Assembly (NCBI RefSeq): GCF_009727055.1
Contig: NC_052354.1
Location: 41,361,553-41,425,552 of the forward strand
Direction: 5' to 3'
Length of the DNA stretch: 64,000 nucleotides
Source of the DNA: Benincasa hispida
Lineage: Eukaryota > Streptophyta > Magnoliopsida > Cucurbitales > Cucurbitaceae
The notes beneath the pieces were generated by a model. The model saw only the letters and a program-made list of their open reading frames with translations, was not told the DNA's origin and did not search any database. Numbering within the stretch: position 1 is the first letter of the stretch; the number at the start of each line of letters is the position of its first letter. Positions 12,060 to 23,740 of the stretch are shown here, piece by piece. Made by a program: the position numbers and the translations under genes.

Positions 12060-14002
12060 CCAATTACATTCATCAATGAAATTTTAAAACAATACATTTA
12101 TAACAGATCGAATATTCAAGAAACAAAGAGGTCTATAATCATTATAGATGAATAACATGCATGAATATTATACATGAAGAATAGGATCAAAACTCTATAC
12201 GAACCATCGGCAGAAGCGTTCTCCCACACTTTGATGCGCAACTCTGATCGAAACAACAGCAAACCACGAAGTGGCTCGATCTATACGACCGCAACACCGC
12301 ACGAACACAAAACAAAACACTTCGCGCTCGTTTCAATTGATCTCCTCGATCACGAACTCCTCGCGCAACAAACGACGACCTCCATAGCATCACGAACGAC
12401 CTCCAGAAAACCTCGATGTGTTCGAGTTGAGTCTGAAACCACCAACAAGGCGACCTGTGTAATTCTTTTGTTGTGAGAATCTAGAGGGTGGGCTTTGTTT
12501 GGACTTGGTATGGGAGCAGACGAACGGAGGAAAAGAACGTGTCGCATACACGACTGGGCGAAGTGGGATGAAGTCGGAGACCTATTGTATAGGTCGATGC
12601 CCAATTGTTTAGATAAAACTATGCGACCGTCTAGCAAGAGATATGCGATCGTTTAGCTTCGGTCTGTCGTGTAAAGACTCTACAAGAGTAAACGATCGTT
12701 TAACAAAGCTATGTGATTGTTTAGTAAATACTGCACGATCGTTTAGCTCGCACCTGCACGACATCGTCTTTAGCTCACCCAGCCGTCGTTTAGTAAATCT
12801 GTATTTAGTTGACGACTTTTGTGAGTTTCTTTTTCACCGAAGAGAAAAACTCAAAATCATTTTCAAACTTTTGTAAAACTCTCTTTTCAAAATAGGAAAC
12901 CAGTTTCTTTTTAAACTCACGGTTACCATGATCCAATAATTAACCACCCACTACCTTTGGTTATTTTAAAAAAGAAAAAGAATTATTTTTCTAAATAATT
13001 AATATTATTATAAATATAAATGATAACCAACTTATCATACTATATTTATAACCTATAGTTTTAATATTTCATCTCATGAAACATATAAACCATAGTTCTT
13101 TTTCTATTCCATGGTACTTAATGTAATTCTCATTTACATCAATCCTCCACTAGATGTATCTCATACATCAAACTAATCAACAGTGCGATAACCCTTCACA
13201 GATAGCTCGTAAGTACAGCTGGGCCAATAATCGTTATGCCTCTATAGTTACATCTGTCTCCTTAAGTACCACTGATCCCTAGTCCTACTACGACTTAGTC
13301 TTTTCTTCCAAAGAGAAATTGTGGCCACTATGTTCAAGCCCAGAATTAGCTTTTAAGGTAGCAATCTCTCTACTTATCCCTGCTTCGGGAAGAAGTGAAT
13401 TCCATCTTGTGGATTGAGTTCCCAGCTCCCAGATCAGACAAGTCCCTAAAAAGGCAGGCATGTTGAGTTGGCAATCTAGCCACTCTCACCCATACTAATC
13501 AAAAGACCGTCCTCAAAGGCAAGAGTTCACAAAACATTTAGGATTGAGGTCGTGTCACCTATAGTCGTTTAGGTGAGATGCAAGTCTCTAGTATCAACGG
13601 CGTTATATACAGAGTATCGTAATCTCGTGGTCTAGGTCTTATATAAACTCTTTGTATAGGACACCCCCACTCTATGTCTCTACACGAATGGTCAGTATCT
13701 ACCATCTGTAGTAGTTTACAACACTTGCAGACCTCTACAAAGCGAGTCGTATCTGTAGTGTCACCAGGATTAAGTATCCCACCTTAATCCTTATACTACA
13801 TACCGATTTAGATTATCACTTAAGGCATGATCCACTTGTATATCACATCTACATGCTTAAGTTCACATAAGATAACCAAGGAGCTTTGTTTACTGGATAT
13901 GAGTAAATGCTAGAATTAAATAACACTTATTTTATTCATTGAACAATGTGCATCTTTACAAAAGAACGAGACTCTGGGAGAATTAGGACACCAATCCCAA
14001 CA
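12060..14002 (-). repeat. Element A 5' LTR
   Basis: A 1.94-kb LTR, minus strand, starting at 14002 with TGTTGGGATTGGTGTCC and ending near 12060 just before the tRNA-Met-type primer site. Palindromic acgatcg words cluster at 12590-12790. It is homologous to 3763-5932. Confidence 0.8.
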
Positions 14003-14334
14003 GTTTAGACTTGCTTATCTGAGGTAGGGGTGCGTGTTTGACCGCACACCCATTTTCTTACATAGCCTTGCATGGGGTCGTGCATCATTTAGGTGTGTGC
14101 GCATGCTAGACCGAGTGCACAATGGCACATATGGGCGCTCTCATGGACTTGGCCATATGCATAAGTCTTGGGCACTATTCTATGGCCTTGGCAGGTTGTC
14201 TGATCACTTGGGCGTGCATGTATGCGACGCTTGGGGGTTTGATGTGCCTCTTCCTTGGCTTATCCTTGGCTTTGCTAAAGGAGTCTTGGCCTATTTGAAC
14301 TCGATTTGAAGGGTCATTTTTGTGGGGCGTGACA
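14003..14334 (-). repeat. Element E 3' LTR, proximal part
   Basis: The minus-strand LTR start TGTCACGCCCC is at 14334 and is preceded by the purine tract GAGTGGAGGGG (14335-14345), a polypurine tract. The sequence runs 332 bp to the insertion of element A at 14002 and resumes at 3762. Confidence 0.75.
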
Positions 14335-14345
14335 CCCCTCCACTC
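14335..14345 (-). other. Element E polypurine tract
   Basis: GAGTGGAGGGG on the minus strand immediately before the LTR start, the expected position for plus-strand priming. Confidence 0.7.
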
Positions 14346-14524
14346 GATTTCACAATGTTCTCATTACGGTGGCTTCTTTGAGCATTCCATTTCCTTTATG
14401 TTTCCCTCTTTTGGTTGGAGGGAGACTAACCATGACCTTGTACCCAGTTTGTCCTTCGGTTTTGACTCGACCTTTTTGGCTTCTTTCTCTTTATTCTTCT
14501 CTGAAGAGACATCTCGGACTAGGG

Positions 14525-15725
14525 CACAAGTCAATACATGGAGCCCATTCTTACTTCTGGCTCTCCGTCTTTTTCCAACATCTTGCAGGATTCAGAAGCT
14601 ATGACATTTAATTTCTTCTTTTCTGGACAATCTCTCGTCCATTGTGGCCCATTATATAGAAAGCAAGGTCTAGAAGGCTATTTAGGTTTGAAAGACTTAC
14701 CTTCATCTACAGTCGGGCTTTTTCCTTTCTTCCCACCGTTCTTGGAGTTTCTTTCGGCCTTAGGATGGTTCTCCTCCTTATACTCTGAAACTTCTCCTTC
14801 ATTTTTATGAACCTTCTTTCCTTTGGATGAATAATATATGAGGATCTCTATGCCAGCAATGGCATCATCAAGGGTCTTCATATTGTGCCTATCCACCTTA
14901 ATCCTCACCCGATCCTTAAGGCCAACTTTGAAATGAAAGAGTGCATATTTGTCGAACAGATCCTCAATTCAAGCATGAGGGTTTTGAACTCCTTTATGTT
15001 CTCGGGAATACTACAGTGCCTTAGCCTTCTAAGCTTTCTTCTTGCCTCCATGTTGGCATTGTGGGAAATAAAATGCTTTCAGAGTTCTGATTTGAATTAC
15101 TCTCATGTATGCAAGTTGCATCGGCTATGTTCTCGTTCAATATGCTTCCTACGCCACCACAATTGGGCTGCTGCTTGTAGGAAGTTTGGTGCATTGGCAA
15201 TTTTAGCACCATCATCGATGACAACAACAACCTCGAAGTATTGTTCTAGGCTGAACAAGAAAATTTCCACCATTGTGGTGTTGCATGTGCTGTTGTATGT
15301 GTTGGGCTTTGGCACCTTCAAACCATGAGTGTCATGCATATGTGTAGCAAATAGGGAGCCAGTAGAATCATATTGACTACTAGCCCTATGATTATCCCAA
15401 CATTCGACTCGAATGTTGTCGAGCTCTTAACGAAGTTCATGGAGCTCACTTTCCAAACTTACGTAGATTAGCTACATTAGTGGATAGGGCACTTACCTTT
15501 CAACCGAGTGTGCGTCCAGGCTTCATGATCATTTCTTTAAAGGCAACATTGATCTCGACATTATTTTAGATTAAGCCTTCGTAATCTTCACTCATCCTGC
15601 CAACCATTGCTTGTACCTCCTTCAAGCTTTGCTCCAAGTTGGCCAGGCGAATGTCGACATGTTGTCTCACTTCAGGGCCTTTGATTTTCCTCGCTTGGAC
15701 TGAGATTATTGTGCCTTTCGGCCAT
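14525..15725 (-). pseudogene. Ty3/gypsy-type gag remnant (element E)
   Basis: Minus-strand gag of the Retrotrans_gag family, which forms the capsid of the virus-like particle. The minus ATG at 15725 opens MAERHNNLSP. Frames at 15339-15103 carry the capsid signature AAAQLWWRRKHIERE, and 14908-14678 carries DDAIAG and a Lys/Glu-rich tail. The CCHC zinc knuckle at 14665-14624 reads CFLYNGPQWTRDC: the second Cys has become Tyr and the His has become Gln, so it cannot bind zinc normally. The gag is spread over several frames, so it is frameshifted. It stops at about 14533 (tga). Only about 190 bp of non-coding DNA then separates it from the polypurine tract, so protease, RT and integrase are absent. 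This gag-only layout fits TR-GAG elements. Confidence 0.8.
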
Positions 15726-15841
15726 GGATTGTTGAATCTTCAACAACTTGCTCAATCGATGAGCAATATCTTTCCTTGGATGCCATCGAGTTGCAAGGAC
15801 CAAAAAATATGTGTGGGGGTACCTAGGTTCGAGGACCGTTG

Positions 15842-15854
15842 CTTTGATAATACC
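15842..15854 (-). other. Element E primer-binding site
   Basis: Minus strand reads GGTATTATCAAAGC directly after the LTR end. It resembles the TGGTATCAGAGC site complementary to initiator-Met tRNA, with decay. Confidence 0.5.
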
Positions 15855-16072
15855 TATCACGTGGTTATTGATTGCAACAATCGAATGTGCGGCACTTGGG
15901 CTCTTGCTATCAAAGAAGCGCCAATTAAGCCTTTATGAAGAGCTTTTGCCTATTGAAGGCACTTAGGTACACAAGAGAGGTTTTAAGAGTGTTGGGCAAG
16001 TGAACGTGTTTGAGAGAATGGTTAAGAGCTTTATTGATGATCAATTCTTGGATCGTTTGTTGATTGTTGATT
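15855..16072 (-). repeat. Element E 5' LTR, 3' portion
   Basis: Homologous to 2769-2985 (tatcacgtggttattg versus tgtcacatggttattg, and so on). Interrupted at 16073 by element B and resumed at 20925. Confidence 0.8.
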
Positions 16073-18093
16073 TGTTGGGATTGGTGTCCTAATTCTCCCG
16101 GAGTCTCGTAGTTTGTAAACATTGTACACATTGTTATAAATAAAATAAGAGTTATTTTATTTGCTTTTACTCATATCCAATAAATAGAGATCCATGGTTA
16201 TTGTATGTAAACTTAAGCATGTATATGAGATATACAAGTGGATCATGCCTTAAGTGATAACCTAAAAGGTCTGTAGTATAAGGATATAGGAGGGATACCT
16301 TATCCTGGTGACACTACGAATACGGCCCGCTTTGTAGAGGTTTACAAGTGTTATGAACTACTACAGATGGTCTGATCCTGTCTATTCATGTGGAGACATG
16401 CGAGCAGGGGTGTCCTATACAAAGAGTTTGTATAAGATCGGACCACCAGATGATTCGTCTCTTTATATAACGCCATTGATACTTGAGACTTACATCTCAT
16501 TTAAACGACCATAGGTGAGATGACCTTAATCCTGGGAACTTCTGCCTTTGAGAGTTATCCTTTGATTAGTATGGGTGAGAGTAGCCAGATTGCCTACTCA
16601 ACAAGCCTACCTTTTTGGGGACTTTTCTGATTAAGGAGTTGGGAACTTAGTTACACAAGATGAAATTCACTCCTTCCACGAAGCATGAGTAAGTAGATAG
16701 ATTGCTCCCTTAAGGGTGATTTCGGGTCTTGAACATAGTGACCACATCCTCTCTTTAAAAGAGAAGACTCATTCGTAGTAGGACTATGAATTATGTTCAT
16801 TAGAGGACTCAATGGTACTTAAGGAGAGTTAGATGTAATTATAGAGGCAAAACAGTAAATTGGCCCAACTATACTTACGAGCAATCTGTGAAGGATTATC
16901 GCACCGTTGATTGGTTGATATGGACACCGAAATATATCTGTAGTGAGGAGAATGCAGCTGTCGGTCTTTGTGGAGTGCTCGACAATTAACGGATGTTGGA
17001 TCCCATGACTAAAAAGTTTAGTCAATTATTCACGTACTATTGGAGCTTCAAGCTACAGGTCCATAAGGTCCCCTTGGTAGCTCAATGGATTCAAGTTGAG
17101 AATCAATTCTTGGAGTTAGTTTGAAGTGTTCAAATTAACATGAGAAAATTCAATTATATATGATATAATTGGTTTGATGTATGTATATACCAATCAAGTG
17201 AGATTATAATGTAAAGTAGATTACATAATAAACGCCATAATTAAAATTGAAAAAAAAAACCAATGATTTAAATGTCATATGAATGAACATATTAAAACTA
17301 TAGGTATACAATTAATAGGTAAGTTGTTATCATATTTATTTATAATAATATTAATTATTTGATAATTATCTCTTTTTCTCTAATAACCAATTAAGTGGGA
17401 GGTTATTGGTGGTTTTATGGTAACCATGAGATAAAAGGAAAAATGTTTTCCTAAAATTAATAGTTACCCGATTCGGAAATTTTCTCACGGACAAGGCTAT
17501 CAAGGGAAATAGTTTCACTAAGCGATAGCTAGCGGAGAGACTAAAAGATCGTGGACATTAACTAAACGATAGTTCATTCAGCTGATCGTAGCTAAACGAT
17601 TTCATGGCATTATCCATACAATAGGTTGTCATCTTCTACACGATCAAGCATATCGTCTATACGATAGACAACATCATATCCCCCACTTGCTTGATCGTCT
17701 ACACGATTGTTGTCCTCTAATCTCTTCCTTAAGCCAAGTTCATACAGAGGCCACAACTTCTGAATTCTCATACCAAGAATACTAAAGTAACCATTGTGGT
17801 GGTGTCCTCACTCAACTTGATTGATTTCGAGGTTCTAGAGTCCCTTCATGGGTTTGTTGTGCTCGTGTTGTTGTTCTTGGATGCATTGGATTGATCGAGG
17901 GAGTTTGAAGAATGAGTCTTCAAAGGTAAGCATACTTGATCCTTTGATTATCTTGTTAGCATGCTGTAATTTCTAGTTGTTGCATGACCTGTTAGTTTCC
18001 GTTGTTGTACTCTAATTGATTATGTTCAATTTCGAATGGAATTTAGAACGATCCTTCTGCTACTCATGGAAATTCTCATGTCTGATTTCCTTC
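16073..18093 (+). repeat. Element B 5' LTR
   Basis: TGTTGGGATTGG start, ttcctTCA end, 2.02 kb. It contains palindromic acgatcgt-type words at about 17510-17710. The best intact LTR of this family in the window for comparison. Confidence 0.85.
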
Positions 18094-19995
18094 AATTGGT
18101 ATTAGAGCCAGGTTGTTCTGATATTCCAAATTTCACTCCTGTTTTGAACTTCTTTTACAGTCGTGGTGGGTTTTCTGCATTGCATTTAAGTGTTAAATGC
18201 GTTTGTGGTTGTTGATGAATGTTTACGGATTAATTGCTTCTGTTTAAAGCTTTCTTTTCGATTATAAAGTGTTAATTTATAATGGCCCCTATGTTTTTTT
18301 GGCATAATTAACATGCAATCGAGTCTGTAATTCAAAGTGTTTGAGTTTGTTGAGTCGTTCGTGATGAAGTTTCGAAGCATGGAGATGCGGATCTCATTGA
18401 GGAAGAAGACCAAAGGTTGATCGTATCGTGTAGTCTCAGGTAAACGATAGTGGAGTTTTTACTAAATGATCATATAGAAAAGTTCTGCCCGATCATGTAG
18501 TATTTACTAAATAAGGGTAAAGTGTTTTCTCTATTACATAGTGTTGATTGCTCGATCGCGTAGACGTTGAAGGTAAATGATCGTATAGAGCATTTGATGT
18601 TCATCGTTTAATAAAAGGCACGTGCACTAAACGATTGTGTAGTTAGCATGCCTCATCGCATAGTCACTGACTACACGATCATGCGGTATATGATACCTTG
18701 GTGCTTGCTCAGTGATCGTTTAGACGATTGTGCTTTACTGCATCGTTGTCGTTTAGATGATTGTTTAAGGCTTGTGTTGTACATTGCACATTGCACAATC
18801 GCATGCCTCATGCTTTATCGCATAGTCAAGGTACATGATTGTCGCTAAACGATTATTTAGCTCAGAATGTGTTGGTAAACGATTGAGTAAAGTGTTTACT
18901 CTTTCGTATAGGCGATCACAAGGAGTTGGTACATGATCAAGGAGATGTAAACTTCGACCGGATGAATCAAAACCTGATTCACCTATTTGAACCGGAGACT
19001 CTTTGCTATTTGTAATAGTTAGCTTTGGTTTTGAGGATTTGAGGCAAATTATCCCAGTTCATCAATACATAAGATGTATGTTGGTTTATATGTCATAGTG
19101 TAGGACATATAGATTTGAAACCCACCTTAGGTTGTGCAATTATTCATGCATCATGTATTATAAGTGTTATAATATGGCATGATGAAATTACAAGAGAGCA
19201 TGTGCATGCATCATGTAATATAAGAGTTATATTTATGCATGCAGTAAGCATATTCATGCATCATCTTTATATTATAAGCGTTATAGTATAAGGGTGAATG
19301 GAAGCATGTTTGCTTGGTTCATTGCTTGGTTGTATAAGTGTTATATAAAAGTAGTAATGAATGAACAATGCATGGAGCATGACACCTAGGCTAATTTGTA
19401 AGCATTATGAATGCCTTGTATGTGTTTGCTTCGCGTTGTGGATGGTTTTGGTTGTTTCTGTTATAAGCTTTATAATGAAAATTAGAACTAAAATTGATAA
19501 GAAAGAGTTGCATCCGGACTTAGGCGAACTCATGTTTTAAAAGGGTTTTAAAATTGGATTGAGATAGAACTAAGTCAAGGTTCTAATGGAATTAGATACC
19601 TAAGTTTAATCTTTTGAATCAGTTTAATATGATTAAATTGATTGGCATAAAAGATTAAAATTATATTAAATCTATCTATAAGGGACCTTTTGTCTAAGGT
19701 GGGTTCTGTCTAGGCTAGGGTATTTAAGCTGCAGGAAATGGAACACCCCTACCTGGTAACCTACCTGAAAAGGTGAATTAGATAGATTTTCTGCAAGCAT
19801 GCGACAGTTGATCAAAGACTTCGTTAAAGAGTTTAATGGATGATGATCAAAAGTTGTTCAACTTTCCAAGGTAAAAGTTACTCTTGGGCAAACCTAAAAA
19901 GTCACTTAGTTAAAATTCTTAGTCGTGTTTTTTCTAAGTAAACTAAACCCTAGGTTATAAAATACTTAGTGGAAGGAAGAGATATATATGATATG
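18094..19995 (+). other. Element B leader
   Basis: Begins with the Met-tRNA-type primer site (18095-18108). Palindromic words (gatcgtttag, acgattgtttag, cgatcgcgtag) run from 18420 to 18960. The segment 19730-19990 aligns with the start of the shared module at 35490-35740 in element C. No gag or other domain. Confidence 0.7.
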
Positions 19996-20920
19996 TCAAA
20001 TTAACATGAGAAAATTCAATTATATATGATATAATTGGTATGATGTCTGAGATACATCAAGTGGAGGATTAATGTAAATATAATTTACATTAAGTACCAT
20101 AAAATAGAAAAAGAACTATGGTTTGTATGTTTCATGAGATGAAATATTAAAATTATAAGTTATAAATATAATATGGTAAGTTGGTTATCATATTTATTTA
20201 TAATAATATTAATTATTTGATAATTATTTCTTTTTCTCTAATAACCAATTTAGTGGAACGTTATAAGTGGTATTATGGTAACCGTGAGATAAAAGGAATA
20301 ACGTTTTCCTAAAATTAGTAGTTACTTGATTCAGAAATTTTCTCACGGACAAGGCTATTAAGGGAAATAGTTTCACTAAGTGATAACAAGCAAAGAGACT
20401 AAACGATCGTGGACATGAACTATATGATAGTTCATTTAGCTGATTGTGGCTAAACAATCGCGTGGCATTGTCTATATGATAGGCTGCCATCTTCTACACG
20501 ATCAAGCATATCTTCTATACAATAGACAACATCCTATCCTCCACTTGCTTGATCGTTTACACGACTATTGTTCTCTAGTCTATTCCTCATGCCAAGTTCA
20601 TACAGAGCCCAAAACTTCTAGATTCTCACACCGAGATTATCAAGGTAACCATTGTGGTGGTGTCCTCACTCAACTCGATTGATTTTGAGGTTCTGAAGGC
20701 CGTTCGTTGGGTTCGTGATTATTGTGTTCGTTACGCTCGTGTTGTACTGATGGTTGCGTTCGTGTTTTTATTCTTGGATGCATTGGATTGATCGAGGGAG
20801 TTTGAAGAATGAGTCTTCAAAGGTAAGCATACTCTATCCCTTGATTATCTTGTTAGCATGCTGTAATTTCTAGTTGTTGTATGAACTGTTAGTTTTCGTT
20901 GTTGTACTGTAATTAATTAA
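19996..20920 (+). repeat. Element B 3' LTR remnant
   Basis: Matches 17126-18010 of the 5' LTR (gtcaaattaacatgag through gttgttgtactgtaatt). Both ends are missing. Confidence 0.8.
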
Positions 20921-20924
20921 ATTG

Positions 20925-21393
20925 TCCTTAAGGTTCGGTTATGGCTCATCTAAAGCCTTATCAATGTGTCTTGGAAGGTTTTTGGGCCATACTAGGCCTT
21001 TCTACAATCATCCAAGTATATACAAGAAGTTTCTAGACCCTCCTAGGCTATTATAGGCCATTACAAAGAAATCTGAAACATTTATGTATGGGCTGAAGTT
21101 GGGACGTTCCAACATGTCCATGAGCCATCTAGAGCAATCTGACACGTTCTGGCACTTTCTAGACCTTTTTAGAGGCTTTTGAGATTGTGTGGGGTTGTCT
21201 AGCCCATTCTAGCATTGTGTAGACCTGTCTGGGTGCTTCCAAATGTGTACATGCCATTCTCCAATGCACTGGCACTGTCTAATGCCTTTTGGGACCATTT
21301 GGGGCTGTCTAAGCCTTTAACAAGCAGTCTGGCCATGTCTCAAGCATTCTAGAAGCTTCTAGAGTTGTTTAGAGATGTCGCACGTCTTCTAGC
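20925..21393 (-). repeat. Element E 5' LTR, 5' portion (truncated)
   Basis: Aligns with 3050-3566 (ggaaggtttttgggcc, ctttctacaa, gagccatctagag, cttctagc). It is cut at 21393 by the start of LTR D, so E's outer end and right target duplication are lost. Confidence 0.75.
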
Positions 21394-22898
21394 TATTGAG
21401 CTATATGTCTTAAAACTCATAGTTTGTAAAGTAAACATTTTCTATTATCAATAAAGATGTTATTCAAAGTTGTTATTGAATTTATAAATTTCACTTATAA
21501 AGAATAAATCCAATAAACTAAGATCCATGGCTATTACATGAATACTTAAACTTTGTTCTCTTAAGTGCAGAATCCAGATCTTGCACAAGGGGCTCCTCTC
21601 TCTCATTGGTCCAAGAGGGATCTGGTTTAGTGATTGGATCATAAATCAATTGTTTATTAGATGATTAATGAAAATTAAGGAACAAGATGTAATTTCGGGG
21701 GTAGAACGACATTTAACCCAGCGGTTATTACGAACAACCTGTGAAGGGTCGACTTACTGATTATGGTTAAATCAAATGGACAAAAATATATCTACAGTGA
21801 GGAGAGTGCAACTACCGAGCTATAGTAGTGTGACTCGATAGTTAACAAATATTAATTAATTCGGTATAAAGAGTTTTAGCCAATTAATCTCAAATCGTTG
21901 GAGCTCATGATCAGTAATTCCATAAGGTCTCTCTACTGGCTCGTAAAACATGAACACCTTGGATTAGTAAATTGAGCAAATTTGGAATGATTTCAATTTT
22001 AAGTGCTCAAAATGAATTTCAATTTGAAAATGTTCAAGTTGAATATACGATTTGAAGTAGTCAAATTGCAAATTAGGGGTTGTTCAATTTTAAATTAGGG
22101 TTTGTATAATTATATTCGATATAATGAACATTTGATTTATCAAAATTAAACAAAATTGGAGAAATTATAATATTTAAATATTGATTTAGATATTAATAAC
22201 ATGAATAGGATTTATGTTTAAAATTAGGTGTATGATTAATTTAATATTTGATATTAAATTATTATTTAATTAATTAGATTTATTTATTTAATTAAAATAA
22301 AATTAATTTTTATTTTTATTTCAATTTCAAAATTTGAAATATTATTTTTTGATTTTATTTAATTTTGAATTAATTAAAATTAAGAATGAAAAATGGAAAT
22401 TGAATCATTAGTGGAAAAATCTAATCTTTTATGAAGTAGGAGGTGGATTCTTTCTAATTCAAACACCTTGCCCACTTCATTTTGTCCATTTGAAGTGGCA
22501 TCAACAGTCTCCATTAGTGCCTGCATGAAGAAGAAGAATAAAAACTCTTCAATTTTGCTGATTGAAGAAGATTTTGGCTGCTGGAAATAGTTTGTTGCAT
22601 AAATTGTTCTTCATCTAAAAAACCCACACCATTCCCTTCATAAATTCACTTCAATCTTGAGTTCCACCACTCAAATCAAGGCTGAGAATAGTATAGAAAA
22701 TCTCTTGGTCGTTCACTGTAGATTTGGAGCTGGAGTTTCATGAAGTGCAACTTAGATTGGAGGAATTCTTTAAAGGTATGTTGGTTTTGAAACCCTCTTA
22801 TGTAAAATATATTTTGCATGCTTTTAGAACTCAAAATAAATGTATTTAGAGTGCTTATTGATTCTATTTGCTTCCATTACATGATTATACATCCTTTT
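21394..22898 (+). repeat. LTR D (second copia-type family)
   Basis: About 1.5 kb. It begins tattgagctatatgtcttaa and ends just before ttggtatcagagtatg (primer site at 22901). The first 0.9 kb matches the minus-strand fragment 50112-50993. The core at 22080-22400 is extremely AT-rich. Confidence 0.7.
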
Positions 22899-23501
22899 AA
22901 TTGGTATCAGAGTATGATTTAAGCACTCAATTAACGTTAATTTGAGTTTGGTGGGTGAATTTCTATGGTTGCATGTTTGGGGGCTGATATGGTGCTTTAA
23001 TCAACTTTTGGCTTTAGATTTCTCTTTGATTCCTAAGTTAAATTTGTAATTGGCTCTTGTTTGATGAGCTTATTTGTGTGCTCTAGAGTCTGTAATTTAT
23101 TTAGGGTCAATACAATCGAAATTAGGATGTAATTTGAAGATTGAAGCAAACAAGATTAGTAGCAGAAACTGGAAGGAGTGCCTTCTGCCAAGTAGTGTTG
23201 CAACGTTACCTTTAGAGCGTTGCAATGCTGTTCATCCTAGCCCTGCAACGCGCGCGTTCGTGAGCCGATTCACGAAGAAGGTCCGGTTCGACCAGTTTTC
23301 AACCATTCCAATCCAGTTCAGCCATCCTTGGACTAGTTCAACATCTTTTGAAGGCCTGGAGGTTCGGTTCGGGTCCGATTCGGGAGGTTCGTGCGGTCCA
23401 GAACCGTTTTGAAGCTTCTTTTGACCTTTTTTTTTGTTATAATTTAGTTATTATTGCTTGCTTAGGATGCTAAAGTTGAACCATATTGGTCTTATTTTTG
23501 T
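22899..23501 (+). other. Leader of element D
   Basis: Starts with tggtatcagag (22902), the initiator-Met tRNA complement. A 112-residue open frame at 23074-23412 has no recognisable domain and lies in the usual untranslated leader, so I do not call it a gene. Confidence 0.6.
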
Positions 23502-23740
23502 TGTTAATGTCCTAAAACTTGCAGTTTGTGTTAAACATTCTATTTTATCAATAACAATGACTTGCTGATTTTGCATCTTATTATGAAAATCCAATAAACG
23601 TATCCTTGGCTATAGTCTGAATGCTGTAACTTTATGTAGTGATAAAAACTGGATCAAGTTAATAGTATATAGCCTAAATGGTCTAAGAAATATATGGATG
23701 AAATTAGGTATCTCATCTTGGTAACACTATTAGATGCGGC
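23502..23740 (+). repeat. Copia LTR fragment (family of 45494-47633)
   Basis: tgttaatgtcctaaaacttgcagtttgtg matches the LTR start at 45494. Similarity ends near 23740, where gypsy LTR sequence begins. Confidence 0.7.

Larger units (their letters stand above)
3763..14002 (-). mobile_element. Ty1/copia element A (nested in E), degenerate
   Basis: A 10.2-kb minus-strand LTR retrotransposon. Right LTR (5') is 12060-14002, left LTR (3') is 3763-5932, with pol remains in the order protease, integrase, RT, RNase H from 8755 down to 6092. The ends match the termini of sister elements: TGTTGGGATTGG at the LTR start and a ttcctTCA-type end. The flanks are gtcta (3758-3762) and gttta (14003-14007), a 5-bp target duplication with one mismatch. 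Removing A joins the two halves of E's LTR. The copy is dead, with many one-base gaps relative to element C, and no gag is recognisable. Confidence 0.85.
16073..20920 (+). mobile_element. Ty1/copia element B, internally deleted (nested in E)
   Basis: A plus-strand copia element inside E's 5' LTR. The complete 5' LTR is 16073-18093 and is followed by primer site TTGGTATTAGAGCC at 18095. A non-coding leader reaches about 19995, where sequence jumps straight into the middle of a second LTR copy (19996-~20920; compare 17126 onward). All of pol is gone, and the second LTR lacks both ends. E resumes near 20925 after losing about 70 bp relative to its other LTR. No clear target duplication survives. 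Confidence 0.8.

Noticed and set aside
14034..14604. Plus-strand frames of 80-94 residues
   Set aside because: They are antisense to element E's LTR and gag end and have no domain.
23074..23412. 112-residue plus frame after the primer site of element D
   Set aside because: Lies in the leader, shows no gag features, and has no second copy in the window to test it against.
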